Assembly (NCBI GenBank): GCA_046583095.1
Contig: JAYGDB010000105.1
Location: 1-31,021, forward strand
Origin: JAJDAN01 sp046583095
GTDB lineage: Bacteria; Myxococcota_A; UBA9160; UBA4427
Length of the DNA: 31,021 nucleotides
Reading direction: 5' to 3'
A program made the translations under genes and the position numbers. Of the stretch, positions 6,971 through 14,739 are shown in pieces; position 1 is the first letter of the stretch; each line of letters starts with the position of its first letter. The notes below the pieces were generated by a model, which saw nothing but the letters and a program-made list of their open reading frames with translations, was not told where the DNA came from and searched no databases.

Positions 6971-8575
6971 TCAGCGCGGTGCGGAACCAGGCCCGGGGCC
7001 GATCAGTCCCGAGTCCACTTCGGCGGCCAGCGTCTCGTGGTTCGGTGTCTGCCCCCGGTAGCGCGACGACCGGGCGATCTTCACGATCTGTCCTTGCTCG
7101 AAGCGGCTGTCCACGAAGACGCCGTTCAGGACGGCGGTGCGGCTGGGCCGCCAGACGTTCCCCGTGCGCTGGCTGAGCGCCGGGATGTTCTCACCTTCGA
7201 GGGCGTGGACGACGCCGAGATGCAGTGCCTCGACGGAGTTTCGTTCCTCATCCGTGAGGGGCCGGAAGGTCCGGGCTGCCGTGTGGATCCGGCCCTGGTA
7301 GTTGGGCCAGGCAGCACTCGTCGAGACGCTCGTCAACCGAAAGACGAAACCGTTGTGCGGGATGAAGCTGATCTGGCCGATCACTGTGGCCGAGCCGATC
7401 CGACCTTGGATGTCGAGACGGTAGGTCTGGATGTCGCCGAGCTGCACCGACTGCTCTCGCTGGACGCGGATGCCGAACTCGTCCCCGTGGTTCTTCAGCA
7501 GTCGGTCGGCGGCCTCCTTGGGCGTTGGCATCTCGGGCGGTGCGGCGTCCTCGCCCTCCGGCTGCTCGCTTTCCTCTTCGGGCTTCTCCTCCGGCTGCTT
7601 GGGTGCTTCCAGCGTGAGGAAGGCCCGGGCCCTGCCGTCAGGGCTGATCGCCCCCACGGCCTGGTGGCCATTCACGAGGGTCCAGCCGCGCGGAAACAGG
7701 ATTCGGAAATCCAGATCCGGGTGGATGAACTCGGTCTCCCGGAAGACGCCCTCTCCGGGGTTCGTCCCGAGCAGGATTCCGTCGATGTGCTGGAGGTAAT
7801 TGGCGCGCCCGGTCCGGCGTGTCGGGTCGCGGGTCCATTCGAGGGTGTCGGCGCGGGCTGCCGTCGAGGCCACCCTTTCCGTGGTGCCCGGGTGAGTGTC
7901 GAAGTAGGAGATGAGACGCGAGTAGCCGATCGTGAGTCGCTCCGCGTTGTCCAGGTGCGTGAGGAAGTGGGACAATCCGGCCGGGTCGTATCCCGCCTTC
8001 GCGGCAAGCGCCTGGCCTCCGCGATCCGCCGCTCGCTCGTGGTCTCGGCTGTACGCTGCCAGCTTGGCGAGCCGGAAGAACGGCATCGCGAACGGGTTCG
8101 TCCGCCGGGCGAGTTCCTGCTGGGCCGCTGCGTGTCGTTCGGCTGCGTGGATGATCTCGTGGCCGAGCACGTTCGCCAATTCGTCGTCGTCTTGCGCGAG
8201 TGCGATCAGTCCGCGGGAGACGTAGATGTGGCCCCCGGGCAGCGAGAAGGCATTCGGGGCCATCTGATCGACGATGTGGAACTCGTACTGGAAGGGCCGC
8301 GGCGGAGCATGCTGGACCAGTCGGCGTCCGATCTTCGCAACGTAGTTGGTGAGCTCGGGCGAGTCGTAGAGGCCCATCTCTGCCTCGATCTCGCGGGCTG
8401 CCTCTTCGCCGGCGCTCAGGTCGTCATACTCGGTCGTGAGAAGAATGGTTCGCTTCTTCTTGCCCCGAGCCTCGGAAGGCTCGCTGTCGACGGGCTCCGA
8501 GGCGCACCCAAGAGCGAGTCCGAGCGAGAGCGCGATGCCGAGTACCAGAACGTTCGGCAGGCAGTCTCGGATCAC
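6971..8575 (-). CDS. M48-family metalloprotease, lipoprotein
   Basis: 534 residues starting at GTG 8575, which overlaps the stop of the HAD gene as GTGA. The N-terminal hydrophobic stretch ends in LALGC, so Cys24 is probably lipidated (the lipobox is imperfect). The zinc site is HEIIH at 139-143, with the third ligand in RDHERAAD (Glu180), as in BepA, LoiP and YcaL quality-control proteases. An acidic Glu/Pro-rich linker near residues 345-370 precedes a C-terminal domain of about 170 residues that I do not recognise. It probably acts in the periplasm on misfolded outer-membrane or envelope proteins. It is the last gene of a three-gene leftward operon. Confidence 0.88.
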   Translation of the reverse strand: MIRDCLPNVLVLGIALSLGLALGCASEPVDSEPSEARGKKKRTILLTTEYDDLSAGEEAAREIEAEMGLYDSPELTNYVAKIGRRLVQHAPPRPFQYEFHIVDQMAPNAFSLPGGHIYVSRGLIALAQDDDELANVLGHEIIHAAERHAAAQQELARRTNPFAMPFFRLAKLAAYSRDHERAADRGGQALAAKAGYDPAGLSHFLTHLDNAERLTIGYSRLISYFDTHPGTTERVASTAARADTLEWTRDPTRRTGRANYLQHIDGILLGTNPGEGVFRETEFIHPDLDFRILFPRGWTLVNGHQAVGAISPDGRARAFLTLEAPKQPEEKPEEESEQPEGEDAAPPEMPTPKEAADRLLKNHGDEFGIRVQREQSVQLGDIQTYRLDIQGRIGSATVIGQISFIPHNGFVFRLTSVSTSAAWPNYQGRIHTAARTFRPLTDEERNSVEALHLGVVHALEGENIPALSQRTGNVWRPSRTAVLNGVFVDSRFEQGQIVKIARSSRYRGQTPNHETLAAEVDSGLIGPGPGSAPR

Positions 8576-9231
8576 GGGGCGCCGCCGGGCGGCTCGTCGA
8601 GCGGGAAGCCCAGCGTTTCCGCCAGAGATGCAAGAGCGGTGACGGGGTCTTCGACCTTGATGGTCGTCAGGCCGAGCTTTCGTGCAGGCTTCAGGTTCGC
8701 TCCGATGTCGTCGAGGAAGACGGCTTCGCTTGGCTCGACGCCGAGGCGCGTGCAAGCCAGACGGTAGATCTGCGGATCCGGCTTGCGAATCCCCTCGACA
8801 CTCGATTCGATGAAGACGTCGAAGAGGTCGTTGAGGGCGCGGTTGCGGTCGTTCGGGCCCGCCTTCCCCTCGTCGTGGGCCCAGTTGTTGGTGAGCGCGC
8901 CCACGCGCAGCCCCCGGGCGCGAATCGCGCCGATGGCCGTCAGCATGGCCGGACGTGGCTGAGACTCCTCGGCCATCCACTCGAACATCACGCGGGTGGA
9001 GATCTCGAAGCCTGCCTTCCGGCAGTCGTCCTCGAAGGCCGTGTAGAACTCCTCCATCCCGAGTTCGCCCCGCTCCAGCTTCGACCAGGCGCCGTCTGGG
9101 GCGGTCGATGCTACGACGTGATTGATGGAGTCCTTCTCGAGGCCAGTGTGCTGCTCGTAGCGGTGGATTGCGTGGATCGGGGAGCCAAGGATGACCCCAC
9201 CGAGGTCGAAGACTACCGCCCGGTATGCCAT
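8572..9231 (-). CDS. HAD-superfamily hydrolase, epoxide-hydrolase-N-domain type
   Basis: 219-residue HAD phosphatase. Motif I is VFDLGGV (nucleophile Asp9), motif II ALTNN, motif III the Lys in RKPDP and motif IV FLDD. An alpha-helical cap lies between motifs I and II, as in subfamily IA proteins similar to the N-terminal phosphatase half of soluble epoxide hydrolase and ACAD10. The second Asp of DxD is Gly here, as in many FDLGGV members, so phosphatase activity is not certain. ATG 9231 is chosen because the fold starts immediately. It lies 4 bases after the phosphodiesterase gene and overlaps the M48 gene by 4 bases. Confidence 0.85.
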   Translation of the reverse strand: MAYRAVVFDLGGVILGSPIHAIHRYEQHTGLEKDSINHVVASTAPDGAWSKLERGELGMEEFYTAFEDDCRKAGFEISTRVMFEWMAEESQPRPAMLTAIGAIRARGLRVGALTNNWAHDEGKAGPNDRNRALNDLFDVFIESSVEGIRKPDPQIYRLACTRLGVEPSEAVFLDDIGANLKPARKLGLTTIKVEDPVTALASLAETLGFPLDEPPGGAP

Positions 9232-9235
9232 AGGC

Positions 9236-10381
9236 TCACCGTAGCGAACCGAGCACGGCTCTGGCCGTCTCATAGCCCGTCAGCTCGTCGGGTACGTAGC
9301 CGTCGCTGAGCGTCAGGAGTCCGGTACCGGAGGCTGCGGCCAGAGCTGCAGAGCTCCACAGCCCGGTGCGAAGGAACGTGCGGCGGGACCAAGGCGCGCG
9401 CATGGATGCCCACGCGGCGCCGACGCCGACCGCGAAGCTCGCGCCTGCTCCGATGCGTTCGTTTCGCTGTCGGGCCTCGGCTCGTGCACGACCGGTGTCG
9501 AGCAGTTCACCTGCCAGCTTCAGCGCTTCCGGCTCGGGCGGCGTGGGCGCAACGCCGGGTCCGCCAACTTCGATCTCGGCGAGGACGCCCGCGTGATCGG
9601 AGTAGGCTCCCGGCTCCCCCGCCACCTCGATCGGCTGGTTGAAGATGCGACGGGCGTTCACGCTAGCGATACCCCGGTCTCCGCCGCCCCGAGAGAAGAC
9701 GTAGTCGAGTCGCGATTCGGAAGTGGCGCCCCCTGCCAGCCGATAGGCGTTGTCCAGTGTTACAGTCGGCTGCCGGAGGCCGAGATCGGCGGCCACATCG
9801 ACGAGGCCCGTCAGGCCTCGCATCACGCGGTACTCGGGGGCGGTGTCGCGCATGTTGAAGTCGCCGGCAGCGACCAAGGGGCCGCTGACCGAGCGGATCT
9901 CGTCGGCGAACTCGATCACTTCGGCCGCGCGATGCCCCTGGTATTCGTCTTCCTCCGTCGCTGCGACGTAGCGCGCATGCATGTGCGTGTTGAACAACGC
10001 GACGTAGACGCCGTCGACCTCCACGTCGAGCCGCGCGACGCCCTTGCCCCCGTAGTAGTCCAGGTGGGTCAAGCGTTGAGGCAGCCCGCACAGCGTGAAG
10101 CGCCGGAAGCGCGAGCTGCCGATCGGCCAACGCGAGAGGCCCAGCAGCCCGCTGCCGCCCCGCGCGGGTCCCGGATTCGTCCAGGTGTGGCGATAACCGA
10201 GGGAGCGCCCTCCCTCGATCACTTGCGCCCGGGCCTCGTCGGTCCAGATCTCCTGGAACAGCGCGATATCGCATTCGAGGGCGGGAAGGGCGCGAAGCAC
10301 GAGCGACAGGCGCTCGTGGACTCGCTGGCCCACCGGCGGCGGAAGGGCCCAGGCGTTCAGGGAGAGCACGCGCAGCCGCAT
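9236..10381 (-). CDS. Endonuclease/exonuclease/phosphatase-fold protein, neutral-sphingomyelinase-like
   Basis: 381-residue Mg-dependent phosphodiesterase fold. Motifs in order: LSLNAWALP (Asn9), LFQEIW (metal Glu44), YYGGKG (110-114), NTHMHARY (131-138), GDFNM (173-177), RLDYVF (224-229) and SDH (261-263). The LNAW-P opening, GKG loop and H-x-H-x-x-Y block resemble mammalian neutral sphingomyelinase SMPD2 more than DNase I or exonuclease III. As in SMPD2, a C-terminal extension (about 285-381) carries two weakly hydrophobic segments, which could hold the enzyme at a membrane. The second follows SRRTFLR (332-338), a Tat-like twin-arginine pattern in an unusual C-terminal position. Sphingomyelin or another phospholipid is the inferred substrate. 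First gene of the operon; no Shine-Dalgarno, with TAGCTT 10 bases before the ATG. Confidence 0.82.
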   Translation of the reverse strand: MRLRVLSLNAWALPPPVGQRVHERLSLVLRALPALECDIALFQEIWTDEARAQVIEGGRSLGYRHTWTNPGPARGGSGLLGLSRWPIGSSRFRRFTLCGLPQRLTHLDYYGGKGVARLDVEVDGVYVALFNTHMHARYVAATEEDEYQGHRAAEVIEFADEIRSVSGPLVAAGDFNMRDTAPEYRVMRGLTGLVDVAADLGLRQPTVTLDNAYRLAGGATSESRLDYVFSRGGGDRGIASVNARRIFNQPIEVAGEPGAYSDHAGVLAEIEVGGPGVAPTPPEPEALKLAGELLDTGRARAEARQRNERIGAGASFAVGVGAAWASMRAPWSRRTFLRTGLWSSAALAAASGTGLLTLSDGYVPDELTGYETARAVLGSLR

Positions 10382-10391
10382 CGAGCGGCGA

Positions 10392-10397
10392 AAGCTA
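10392..10397 (-). promoter_or_regulatory. Putative -10 box of the phosphodiesterase operon (leaderless)
   Basis: TAGCTT on the minus strand, 10 bases before ATG 10381, with no ribosome binding site between. The same hexamer and arrangement as other leaderless-looking starts in the window. Confidence 0.35.
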
Positions 10398-10470
10398 CCA
10401 CACGCAGGAAGTGCGGCCGAAGGGTACCATCGCTCGCTGTCGGCCGACTCTCACCGAAGGAGCCTCCCTC

Positions 10471-11295
10471 TTGGAGTACAAACAGATCCTCTACGACGTT
10501 TCGGACCCGGTCGCGACGATCACGTTGAACCGCCCCAAGTCCCTCAATGCTTGGACGAACCGAATGGGAGCCGAGGTGCAGCATGCGGTTGCCCAGGCCG
10601 AGGCGGACAAGAGCGTCGTCGTCATCGTCATCACGGGAGCCGGCCGTGGATTCTGCGCGGGGGCGGACCTGAAGGGTCTCGACGCGCTCTCGAGTGGCGA
10701 GCGCGACAATAGCCGCGACGCGGAGCTCGACTCGACTCCCGGCGATCCCGAGATGAGCGATTCCTTTCACGGCACCTACACGTACCTGGCGTCAGTGCGC
10801 AAGCCGATCATTGCAGCGATCAACGGACCCTGCGCGGGGATGGCGATTCCCATCTCGCTCTTCTGCGACATGCGCTTCGCTTCCGATCGCGCCACGTTCA
10901 CGACGGCGTTCTCGCGCCGGGGCCTGATCGCCGAGTGGGGGGTCAGCTGGATTCTGCCGCGACTGGTCGGACCGGCCCACGCCATGGACCTGCTCTTCTC
11001 CGCCAGGAAATTCGATGCTGCCGAAGCCGACCGGATCGGCCTCGTGAATCGCGTGTTGCCTCACGACGAGCTTCTGCCCTTCGTTCGGGAGTACGCCGAA
11101 GACCTGGCGGCGAATGCCTCGCCGTCCTCGGTCCGTGTGATGAAACGCCAGATCTACGAGCACATGACCGAGTCTCTCGGCGACGCGCATGCCGACGCGG
11201 TGCGGCTGATGGTCGAGAGCTTCGATCGTCCGGACTTCAGGGAAGGCGTCCAGTCCTTCCTCCAGAAGCGTCCTCCGAAGTTCGATCGGGTGTGA
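10471..11295 (+). CDS. Enoyl-CoA hydratase/isomerase (crotonase) family protein
   Basis: 274 residues. I chose TTG 10471 because GAAGGAG lies 8 bases upstream and homology begins right there; the only longer reading adds 20 unrelated residues. Crotonase signatures are FCAGADLKG (61-69, oxyanion loop) and INGPCAGMAIPISLFCD (118-133). The two hydratase glutamates (GGGCE and QPE in rat ECH) align here with Pro and Phe, whereas Glu155 in IAEWG falls at the position of the single base of enoyl-CoA isomerases. It may therefore be an isomerase or another CoA-ester enzyme rather than a hydratase; that is an inference from alignment by eye. It is coupled to rsmE by a GTGA overlap. A TACCAT box at 10425-10430 is a possible -10. 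Confidence 0.88.
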   Translation: MEYKQILYDVSDPVATITLNRPKSLNAWTNRMGAEVQHAVAQAEADKSVVVIVITGAGRGFCAGADLKGLDALSSGERDNSRDAELDSTPGDPEMSDSFHGTYTYLASVRKPIIAAINGPCAGMAIPISLFCDMRFASDRATFTTAFSRRGLIAEWGVSWILPRLVGPAHAMDLLFSARKFDAAEADRIGLVNRVLPHDELLPFVREYAEDLAANASPSSVRVMKRQIYEHMTESLGDAHADAVRLMVESFDRPDFREGVQSFLQKRPPKFDRV

Positions 11296-12014
11296 ACCTC
11301 GTCCTGCTCCAGCCGGCGGACTTCGAGGTCGCTGGAGGCGGGGACGCGTCCCGTGTCCGTCTCCAGGGGCGTCGTTGCGAGCACGTGCGTCGGGTTCATC
11401 GCGCCGAGGTGGGCGACGAACTCTGCGTCGGCCTGCTGGGCGGGAAGGTCGGAACCGGCCGAATTCTCGCGCTGGCCCCGGACGGACTCGAGTTGGCGGT
11501 CTCCCTGGTTCGCGAGCCGCCGGTGCCGCTTGCCCTGACCCTGGTGATCGCGTTGCCGCGGCCGCTGGTCCTGAAGCGCGTCCTGCTGCATGCGACCACG
11601 CTGGGCGTGAAGCGGATCGCGCTGATCCACGCGAAGCGCGTCGAGAAGAGCTACTGGCAGAGCGATGCCCTGTCGGCCGACTCCATCCGCGAGCAGCTCT
11701 TGCAGGGCTTGGAGCAGGCGCGAGACACCATCCTTCCGCATGTCAGCCTGCATCACCGGTTTCGCCCATTCGCCGAGGACGATTTGAGCGCGCTTCTTGC
11801 GGGCTCTCGAGGATTCGTCGCCCACCCGCAGGCGTCGCGTGAATGCCCGCGGGCCGTCGATGAGCCCGCGACCCTGGCCATCGGTCCGGAGGGCGGGTTC
11901 AACGACTTCGAGATCGACAGGCTGGTGGAGGCGGGCCTCGAGCCGGTGCGGCTCGGCGACCGGGCCCTGCGAGTCGAAGCCGCCATCCCCTACGCGGTTG
12001 CCCGAATCAGCTGA
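11292..12014 (+). CDS. rsmE: 16S rRNA (uracil-1498-N3)-methyltransferase
   Basis: SPOUT-class (knotted) SAM methyltransferase that methylates U1498 of 16S rRNA in the assembled 30S subunit. 240 residues from GTG 11292, which overlaps the crotonase stop (GTGA). Family marks are the N-terminal PUA-like part with HVRRVHRAEVGD, KRVEKSYWQSD in the middle, the knot motif IGPEGGFNDFE, and LGDRALRVEAA near the end (usually LG-x-RILR-x-ETA). The C-terminus is short and ends soon after the last motif. It converges on, and overlaps by 8 bases, the minus-strand methyltransferase gene. Confidence 0.93.
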   Translation: MNLVLLQPADFEVAGGGDASRVRLQGRRCEHVRRVHRAEVGDELCVGLLGGKVGTGRILALAPDGLELAVSLVREPPVPLALTLVIALPRPLVLKRVLLHATTLGVKRIALIHAKRVEKSYWQSDALSADSIREQLLQGLEQARDTILPHVSLHHRFRPFAEDDLSALLAGSRGFVAHPQASRECPRAVDEPATLAIGPEGGFNDFEIDRLVEAGLEPVRLGDRALRVEAAIPYAVARIS

Positions 12015-12654
12015 TCTCCGGCGTGTCGCTGCGTCGGGCGGCGATCAGCCAGAGCGGATCGACAGGCTGCGGGTTCTTTGGGCTCCGATCCAGCAGGGCC
12101 GGCTCGTCGAAGCCGCCCGCGGCCTGGAAGTAGCTCGCGACGATTCGTGGGCGCTCGGCCGGGGGCGTCGAGAGGAACAGGGCGATCGCCTTGGTGGGGA
12201 AGATTCGGTGAGAAACCGCCACGAGTGCTTCGCCCGCCGGGCGCAGCACCCGCCGGATCTCTCGGAACACCTCGATCGGACGCGTGAGGTACTGCACCGA
12301 GACGGCGATCAGGACGCTGTCGAAGCTCAGGCTCTCGTAGGGCAGCACGGGATCCGCATTCAGGTCGTGGACTACGTGGTCGCTGAGTTGCGAGTTGGCG
12401 ATGAGCTCGGCTTCGTTCATACCGAGCCCGGCGACGCGGGCGTACCGGGCTTCGGCTGGCAGGTGCGAGACCCAGGAAGACATCAGGTCGAGCAGGTCGC
12501 CGCCCTCCGGCAGTCGCTCGCGGTAGCACGACGTCAGGGCCTCGATGGTCGCCGCGTCGATGTGCGTGACGAAACGCGGCTGGACGTAGAAGAGCGGATC
12601 GGGTGACTCGTCGGCCCGGGAGAGGAGCCGCGGCGGAATCTCCGGCGGCCTCAC
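12007..12654 (-). CDS. Divergent SAM-methyltransferase-fold protein
   Basis: 215 residues from GTG 12654, overlapping the ATP-grasp stop by GTGA. It resembles class I methyltransferases of the Methyltransf_11 type: the LNADPVLPYESLSFDSV block with a conserved SVQYL and VFREIRRVLRPAGE after it. The usual Gly-rich SAM loop is replaced by LDLMSSWVSHLP, followed by GLGMNEAEL. I recall similar LDL-x-SSWVSHLP proteins in cyanobacteria and plants, annotated only as methyltransferase-domain proteins. SAM binding is therefore plausible but unproven. It is the last gene of the leftward operon, so it probably acts on a product of that pathway. Confidence 0.75.
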   Translation of the reverse strand: MRPPEIPPRLLSRADESPDPLFYVQPRFVTHIDAATIEALTSCYRERLPEGGDLLDLMSSWVSHLPAEARYARVAGLGMNEAELIANSQLSDHVVHDLNADPVLPYESLSFDSVLIAVSVQYLTRPIEVFREIRRVLRPAGEALVAVSHRIFPTKAIALFLSTPPAERPRIVASYFQAAGGFDEPALLDRSPKNPQPVDPLWLIAARRSDTPEIS

Positions 12655-13853
12655 GCGAAGCTTCGCAGCTTCGCGCGATCCGCAGCGAAGAGCAGAGCGG
12701 GCTCGAGGGAATCACCCGGGCACGAGAGGGGGATCAGCAGCGATCCCGGCCCCGCCGTTCTGCATAGGCTCTCCCAGCCCGCGGCAGGTGCATCGAGGCC
12801 GAAGCTGAATGCTCGCCGCTCGCCCGGGCCGAGGTCGAGTTCGCTCCGCAATCGGGGCAGGAGTCGGCGGACGAGGCCGAGTACGACGGTCCCCATGGTG
12901 AATCGGGCATTCCACTCGACGCACGGTCGCAGGAGCGGCTCGCTGCCGGGTGTTTCGCGGTAGACGAGAGCATCGAGTCCGGCGGGTCCATGGAAGCCCG
13001 CGTTGCGGGCCTCGACGGCGACGAGGGCGGCCGCCTCTCGCAGGGCTTCATCTTGTGGCAGGCCCGAGAAGATCCGCCCGCGCGAGTCGATCTCTCCCAT
13101 GTGGCCTCGGTAATCCCCCGAAGGCCCTGTGAGGAGTTCGAGGCTTCCCATCAACACGACGCCTTGCTCCTCGCTCACTCGGACCTGCGCCGACAGGTCA
13201 CTGATCCGGTCGAGCCAGGGCTCGAGTACGGCGCCGCCGCAGCGCGCGAGTCGAGGCAATGCGGCGGTGAGAGAGGCCGCGTCGAGGGTCTCGGCTCGGC
13301 CGTCGATGCGGCCACGACCACTGGTGCCGAGGCGCGGCTTCAGGGTGAAGCGGCCGCAGGTCCAATCCGGCCAGTCGTCGAGAGCGCTGCGCAGCGTGTC
13401 GAGGACCGCTTCCGGGTGCTCGAGCTCACGGGGCTCGAGGATCCGGACCGTTCCGCGGAGCGATCGCGGAACCAGGCCCGCCGACTCTGCGGCGTGCCAT
13501 GCAAACGCCTTGTCGTGGACGTGAGCGACGACCTCGGCTGCTGGGCCGGCCATGGAGAGGCCCGCCCCAGCGGGATCCGCGCGGGCGGCCGCGTCTGCGA
13601 GCCAGGGGATGCAGCCGGAGCTTCCCCCGAGCCAGTCGAAGGCCGGGGCCTCGCTGTTCGTTTCGAGTGCGGCGGGCCAGCGCTGCCAGGCGATCGGCGC
13701 CTCTGACTGCTCCTCGCCAGCTACCGTGGCACCGGCAGGGAAGAGCCAGCGCCACAGGCGAGCCGCAGTGCCGACTCGCGGCTCGCGCAGCAGCCGTCGC
13801 CAGTCTCCTCCCTCCTCGGCGCCGAGATTCGGGAGCAGCAGCGGGGAGTTCAC
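12651..13853 (-). CDS. ATP-grasp-fold protein, function unknown
   Basis: 400 residues from GTG 13853, overlapping the DUF455 stop by GTGA. The ATP-grasp features are TLKPRLGTSGRGR (Lys172 and a Gly-rich loop at 177-182), the hinge-like VLEPWLD (Glu211) and CVEWNARFTMG, whose Glu313, Asn315 and Arg317 form the E-x-N-x-R metal and phosphate site. Family members join a carboxylate to an amine or thiol through an acylphosphate. The N-terminal 165 residues and the C-terminal 80 are not familiar. There is no peptide precursor or carrier gene beside it, so the substrate is unknown. Its neighbours, a ferritin-like protein and two methyltransferases, suggest a small biosynthetic or tailoring pathway. 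Confidence 0.75.
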   Translation of the reverse strand: MNSPLLLPNLGAEEGGDWRRLLREPRVGTAARLWRWLFPAGATVAGEEQSEAPIAWQRWPAALETNSEAPAFDWLGGSSGCIPWLADAAARADPAGAGLSMAGPAAEVVAHVHDKAFAWHAAESAGLVPRSLRGTVRILEPRELEHPEAVLDTLRSALDDWPDWTCGRFTLKPRLGTSGRGRIDGRAETLDAASLTAALPRLARCGGAVLEPWLDRISDLSAQVRVSEEQGVVLMGSLELLTGPSGDYRGHMGEIDSRGRIFSGLPQDEALREAAALVAVEARNAGFHGPAGLDALVYRETPGSEPLLRPCVEWNARFTMGTVVLGLVRRLLPRLRSELDLGPGERRAFSFGLDAPAAGWESLCRTAGPGSLLIPLSCPGDSLEPALLFAADRAKLRSFA

Positions 13854-14698
13854 TTGGGCGGACCGGCGCCCCGGCGGGGGTCCTTCCGCATCTGCTGGGG
13901 TGGGCGCGCGGTACGCACGTACTCGATGAACTCTTCGCTGAGGCCGGCTTGCCTGCGTGCGTGCGCATCGAAGCGGCGCCCCTTGGCTCGCGCCGCCGAG
14001 AGCGGGAACGGCGTGGCGCGTTCGTACAGCTCGATGTCGGTCGCGTCTTCGGCCGACTCGGACAGCTCGCGCAGGGCGCCCGCCGCGAACCGGACGTGCT
14101 CGATCTCGTCCAGGTGGACCTGCTCGCAGACATCGGCGCTCGCCTTGTCGCCTGCCTCACGAAATGCGTCTCGATACAGGGGCGAAAAGTCGAGGTTGCC
14201 CTGCTCGAAGGTGAGACCCATCGAGGCGAAGAATGCCGCTGGGCCTGCGGACGAGTTCGAGATTGCCGCCACGTGTTTCCAGAAGTAATCGGAGAGCACG
14301 TGATCCTCGAGTTTCGAGTCGTGGGCGGCCAGTCGATCCAGATACAAGCGGCAGTGCCGCTGCTCGTCGCGCAGGATCCCGAGCAGCCCCCGCTGGATCT
14401 GCTCCGGCAGCTCGGGCCAGCGGAGGATCGCCCACGCGAACATCTCGACGGCCATCAGCTCGTGGTGGGCGAAACGGGCGAGACAGCGCGCGCGGGCTTC
14501 CGGCGTCTGCAACTCGCCGGGTTTCGGCAGGCGCTCGACTCCTCCGCGCATGGCGAGCTCGGGCGCGCGGCTCGGCCGCATGGGCGGCGGGGGTGTGGTC
14601 CCAGGGTCCGGAGGTCGATCGAAGACGTCCGGCTCCGGCGGAGCCAGCTTCGATTCGAGATCCCCGGCCTCGAGGATGTGCAGGCAGAAGTCGCGCAC
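13850..14698 (-). CDS. DUF455 family ferritin-like protein
   Basis: 282 residues from GTG 14698. The start is uncertain because no clear ribosome binding site is seen; GTG 14698 is taken because the conserved N-terminal helix (VRDFCLHILEAG) begins there, 41 bases after the methyltransferase stop. The core is a ferritin-like four-helix bundle with Glu80 and Glu85 in HHELMAVEMFAW, Glu112-x-x-His115 in DEQRH and Glu198-x-x-His201 in DEIEH, which fits a di-iron carboxylate centre. A Pro-rich stretch at 30-45 precedes the bundle. DUF455 proteins have no firmly established activity that I know; a di-iron oxygenase or hydroxylase role is inferred from the ligands. It overlaps the ATP-grasp gene by 4 bases. 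Confidence 0.82.
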   Translation of the reverse strand: MRDFCLHILEAGDLESKLAPPEPDVFDRPPDPGTTPPPPMRPSRAPELAMRGGVERLPKPGELQTPEARARCLARFAHHELMAVEMFAWAILRWPELPEQIQRGLLGILRDEQRHCRLYLDRLAAHDSKLEDHVLSDYFWKHVAAISNSSAGPAAFFASMGLTFEQGNLDFSPLYRDAFREAGDKASADVCEQVHLDEIEHVRFAAGALRELSESAEDATDIELYERATPFPLSAARAKGRRFDAHARRQAGLSEEFIEYVRTARPPQQMRKDPRRGAGPPK

Positions 14699-14739
14699 GG
14701 CGACGGAGGATGGTGGATCCGGTCCGGAGCGGCCAGCTC

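Noticed and set aside
7037..8767. Long plus-strand open frame opposite the M48 protease gene
   Set aside because: High G+C removes stop codons on the opposite strand. The translation has no recognisable domain, while the minus strand has a full HExxH protease and lipobox.
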